Source: Gorsachius magnificus
Taxonomy: Eukaryota; Chordata; Aves; Pelecaniformes; Ardeidae
Reading direction: 5' to 3'
DNA length: 64,000 bases
NCBI GenBank assembly: GCA_034008185.1
Contig: CM067086.1
Coordinates: 36,412,007 to 36,476,006 of the forward strand
The translations under genes and the position numbers were made by a program. Shown piece by piece: positions 59,601-64,000 of this stretch (positions within the stretch are counted from its first letter, which is position 1; every line of letters starts with the position of its first letter). Below the pieces are notes generated by a model. That model was given only the letters and a program-made list of their open reading frames with translations, was not told where the DNA came from and did no database searches.

Positions 59601-62600
59601 ATAAAATCACATTAGTATGAATATTTTCCCTCATATAAGAATATGTTGAAAACAGTGGAAGACAAGTTGGACTCCTTATTCCTGCGGGTTGTGTTTTTTT
59701 TTTTTTTAATCTTTGCCATACAATTGCTAAATCGATCTCGTGTCAAGTCATTTACCCTATATATATAGCATTTATATGTTAGCTGTTCCCAAAGATGGTA
59801 TGAAGGTTATGATCCCAATAGCCACAAGGTCTCTGTGTTAAATATAGCAAAATCCTTTTAGCCAAATTCAAAACAAACTGAGAGTGACTGCAGGTTTTTT
59901 CCCAAAGGTCAGCATAACATACACACCTGTACTAATCAATTGGAAGACACCATAAAAACTGCTGTATTGAAAATGGGAGTCTAACATCATCAGTGGGTAA
60001 GATATTAGTAAAACCCATGCAAGATTTTGCAATATTAACATTATGTGTGATACAAAGATTCTTCTCACCTGTTGGTTTAGGTGTCTGGTAAGCATAATTA
60101 TTAAATATTTTTAACATTTTAATAAAACATAAAGGAAGAAAAAAAAATCCATTAAGTATAAAACTTCTAGTACTGAATAATCTTCTGCCTTAACTGTTTC
60201 TCTTACTCAGTTTTACTTTATATGTGGTGTATGTTACAGAAGAACATTGTTGGTTGGCAGTCTTATAGAGGCATCAAAGATAGAACCAGTAGTCTCTTTT
60301 TAAACAGAAGAGAAAAAATATGAGTTACTGAGCTGCTAGTCCTATTCAGTCCTGCTCCCTTTAAGACAAAAGCAAAACTAATAGGAAAGAAAAGCAACAA
60401 CAAGAAGAAAAATAATGAAACACAGCTTTTCCCTCCAAAGACAAGTTAGCTTGGAACATCATGAATAGCCGAACACCAACCAGTTTTACCAACCTTTCTG
60501 AGACTTGGCTAACTTCCACCTGAGCAGTTACCTTCTCACTTTTTGGTTCTTACACTGCCTAAAAGCTCAGAGCAAGTATATTAAGTGGTGACATTAGTAT
60601 CTGTCACAAGCAGCTGCCTTTCCCTCTCCCTTGTCAGCCAAAAAACTGCAAGGACTTTTTTATTTCTTTAAAGTGCTTATTTTCTTGTGGTCTCTCTGTG
60701 CACGTGATTGCGATGCCAAAGCATACGTTCAAAATGTAATGAAGGACAGAGGTTAAAAACAGCTCCTGAATTCCATGGCTGCTGTACTCTTACAGGACCC
60801 TCCGGAGAAAACTCTCTCTCACACGAAGCCCCTTGTCATGAGCAGCCGTAATGCAGCTTAAGGAGAGGCGCTGACATAAGGTTTCCATCTGCTCCAACCT
60901 CAGCACAGATCTTGGAATATGCTGAAGATGGGAATGACACCTTCAACCTGAACTGAGTAATGGAAGCCCAATATAGACAATAAAAGCTACTTAAGATATT
61001 TTTCCTGTCAGTCCCCTCAATTTATAGCACTCTTGGAAAAGAGGGGGCGTTCCCTGTCTGGTCAAGGCAGACCACTGTTAGCTGGACGGGGGAAAAAAAA
61101 AAAGAAACAAAGTCAAAAGAAAAAAAAAAAGGAAAAGTAGAGTCAGTAAATAAGTGAGAAGGGAGAACAACTGCACCTCATCAAATTAAACAGCCAGTGA
61201 ACATTTGGGCAATTTGAACTATTTCCTTCTACTTCTAGGATCTTTCCATACCAACCCCTGACTTTTGCCAAAGATTTGAAAACCTTACTGCATCCTTGAG
61301 GCATCAAGTTTTTTATAAATTAATTTTTCCACACTCGAGATGATAACTTGTACACATGGTTTTAAATAACTGAATTGACTTAGAGGTAGGCCTGTGCACA
61401 ACAGACTAGCATACCTTAGTCAGATATTACGCATTACTACACGCCAATACAAACAACTCAGCAAGTCTGGCACCCTCTTCCTGAAGAACGGGATGAATCT
61501 GCAATGGGATTTGGAGCTTTTTGGCACCAGCTCTTTGCTACGGGGAATTCCTCTAATGGCAAAGTTATTTCCATCAGCTACTGAGACGCAAACTGACCGA
61601 TTATCACTGAAATAGTGTGGTTATGTTCTGTCCTGGTTACACAAACCAGCTACCCAGTAAAAAACCCGGCTGCCTCATACTCCTCCTCCCGTCAGAAGTA
61701 TCTGTCAGCAAAATGTATAAATGGACACAGGAATACACATATTTTTTTCCCTCAAGCCTCCCTAGGCCTAAAGCACTAGGATGAACTGGTAAAGGAAAAC
61801 TTGCACTGCTCAGACAGGTATTGTATTTTTGCTGAGGGTAAATAGGACTTCCACTTAGGGATTGGAAAATCTCCCCCTCTCCACAACTGCTAAATCCACA
61901 TTAACATTTTTAAAAGCTATTTCTCAAGCCATGCGAATAGATTAAGCATTATTTTTAGTTAAGTTCAAAGAGAAGAAAGAGTACAGCTTTGCCTGCTTTA
62001 CCTGATTTCACTATGGCAACAGCAGAAAAACGGTAAATTCAGGAGATTAAGAGAGCCATACTTCCAGCTGAACCAGCAAAAATAAGAATTAAAAATTAAT
62101 TTATCATTTCTTGATTACCTACAGGCACTTTTGAACCATTCTTTAATTAAAAAAAATCATCGTCAGACCACATATAAAATGACAGAGATGGTATAGGACA
62201 GTATAGAACAGCTTCTATTTGCTTAAGTAATGTTTCCACTTTAATGTACTTATTTGCTTAACACTGCCAATATTGAGTACTGTGCAAATTTATGGAAATC
62301 TGACTTTAAAGAGCTTTGTGATACTGAGTGGTTTTTAAATTTTTTTATATACTTATACTGAAGTGACTTGATGAGTTTCTGGAATAAATCAAATATAACT
62401 GAGTAGCACGTAATGATGTCTTGTGACATGCTGTGAGGTAATACAGGCAGTAACATGTCATTGCTGTGGGTAAAATAAGCTGATTGGTTTTACGCTGGTT
62501 TACTTTGCACAAAAGTCTGTCCCATGACTATAAAAAAGGATGGATAAAACCTGATAGATCTGTAAACTTTTTCCATGGGCATCTAGGGACAATTGTGCAT

Positions 62601-64000
62601 GTGCACAGTACGTTTCATATATATTGCAGGAGTCAGGAGATTGTCTAATATTTATGTTAGAGGAATCCAAACTGTATTTCACTTTTTAGAAAACAAAACA
62701 AACCCAACCCAGATACTATATTTGGATTGCTACTTTGTAAATATATAATAAACAAAACCTAATAAAAAAGCAGATGTGGTGACAGTAAAGGAAAACTTTT
62801 GCCTTGTTGATATCACTGTCTGGCAGCCGTGACCAATCTTAAAACATTTGTTGTCTTAAATAGTAAAGATCCAGAAACTAAATCAAACATTTTTTAGCCA
62901 GTGTTCAAGTTACCCACTTTTTTACCACAGATAACTATTCTGACTTTTGTACACGATCTGCAATTTAACTACCATGCCTAAATTATTGCTACAGTTCTTT
63001 TTAAGCCTACACACAGATAGATATACAGCCTATAATAAAGAAATGGTATTTCCCTTTGCTTTCCCACAGGAAGAAGGAATCAATCTGTGTAAGAGTTGAT
63101 CGGTATAGGGACACAAAGTGATGCAGCTAAGGAAAGGGTAAAATAATCCTCCAAGCACTGGGAGAGAAATTTTCAATAAAAATAAACACTTGCTTAGCCC
63201 TCATCTGGAAACTGTAGACAGGTCATTCAAGACAGACATATAATAGCTAAATATGGAGCAAGGCAACTGCAATGCCCAGGGAAATGAACAGTTGCTCATA
63301 GGAAAGATGAGTTCAGCCACTCCAGCCTAGGAAAGCAAAGGCTACGAAGAGGTGTAACCATCCTCCACGTCTGGGAGACCAATACTCTGGGTCTAGAAAA
63401 AACTTCCCATGAGGGCAGTGGGACCAAAACGCTTTAAATGCTTTTAAAATCCTGCTTTGTAGGTTTAACAAACAGGTTCTAAGACATGGTGTTTATGATA
63501 GCTGGGGACGAGACACAGTGACAAAATCTTATGCATTTCTAAATGCAGTACAGGAAACCAATAACACAAAGTACTCTCAAGCAATTTGAAATGATATTGC
63601 CACTGCTACCAAAATTAAACACAGACCCAAATGTTTTTTCCCCTACCTGAGGAACAAAGACAAAAGCCTGTATAAGATGATGTATGTTTCGAAAATGAGA
63701 TACCAGAAAGTTATACAGAATGCAGGAAGATAAAGAGTTTTAAAAAAGGTAAGATTAAAAGGAATCTAATTTTCAAATGAACAATGTGAATCTGAACCAT
63801 TGTTTATTTGCCTGCATACATAGCTTAATAATTTAGTTTTCATAAATAATGATGGACTGTCTCATTTTTATCACAGGTAACATCTTCAAACTGTAAACGA
63901 TCTCTAGGCTTGGAAGATAAATACATAAAGACAAGCAAACTTTGCTAATTGCAGAAGTATATACAACTTTTCTAATTTCTCTTTTTGTTTTAACAATACA
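56666..64000. other. Gene-poor desert segment to right edge
   Basis: Unique AT-rich DNA with a short (CA)n (59208-59221), a T-run near 59693-59708, an A-rich purine stretch at 61090-61135 and short A runs. Open frames such as 58559-58918 (plus) overlap others on the opposite strand and show no domain. No CpG island, CR1 element or convincing exon is seen. Confidence 0.45.
61090..61135 (+). repeat. A-rich purine tract
   Basis: Two A runs of about 10-12 bases with AAAGAAACAAAG-type sequence between them. Low complexity. Confidence 0.6.

Overview
The window looks like vertebrate, most probably bird, nuclear DNA. Two fragments of the chicken-repeat-1 (CR1) LINE family are recognisable, one on each strand (about 22.18-22.32 kb minus, 32.49-32.63 kb plus). 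CR1 3' ends are the characteristic interspersed repeat of sauropsids, above all birds. Very GC-rich islands set in AT-rich DNA, long C, G and T homopolymers and sparse repeats fit the same picture. There is no bacterial-style gene organisation. I recognise no protein-coding exon, tRNA, rRNA or known microRNA. The species and the locus cannot be named from the sequence alone.

Layout. (1) 1-2.1 kb: unique AT-rich DNA with a convincing poly(A) signal near 602, which could be the tail of a plus-strand gene lying to the left. (2) 2.5-12.4 kb: a cluster of at least six CpG-rich islands (about 2.56-3.24, 5.06-5.48, 5.93-6.08, 7.29-8.12, 9.64-10.15 and 11.09-12.42 kb). They alternate with AT-rich, TAAT-rich blocks that look like conserved non-coding elements. 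This part holds a near-consensus CTCF site, three Z-DNA-prone alternating tracts, G-quadruplex tracts, GC boxes, a perfect CRE and possible splice sites. Such CpG clusters are typical of Polycomb-regulated developmental transcription-factor loci; applying that here is inference. (3) 12.4-64 kb: a gene-poor, AT-rich desert with few repeats, microsatellites, several blocks resembling conserved enhancers and a handful of possible non-coding exons.

The most economical reading is the flank or regulatory domain of a developmental gene, with one or more unannotated non-coding transcripts starting in the islands. The long open frames of 2.5-12.4 kb are explained by GC-rich sequence lacking stop codons and are not annotated as genes. 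One open frame in ordinary-composition DNA (16096-16800) is longer than expected by chance and is listed as an unidentified ORF.

All conserved-element and exon calls rest on appearance only. No alignment, RNA evidence or repeat library could be consulted, and confidence values reflect that.
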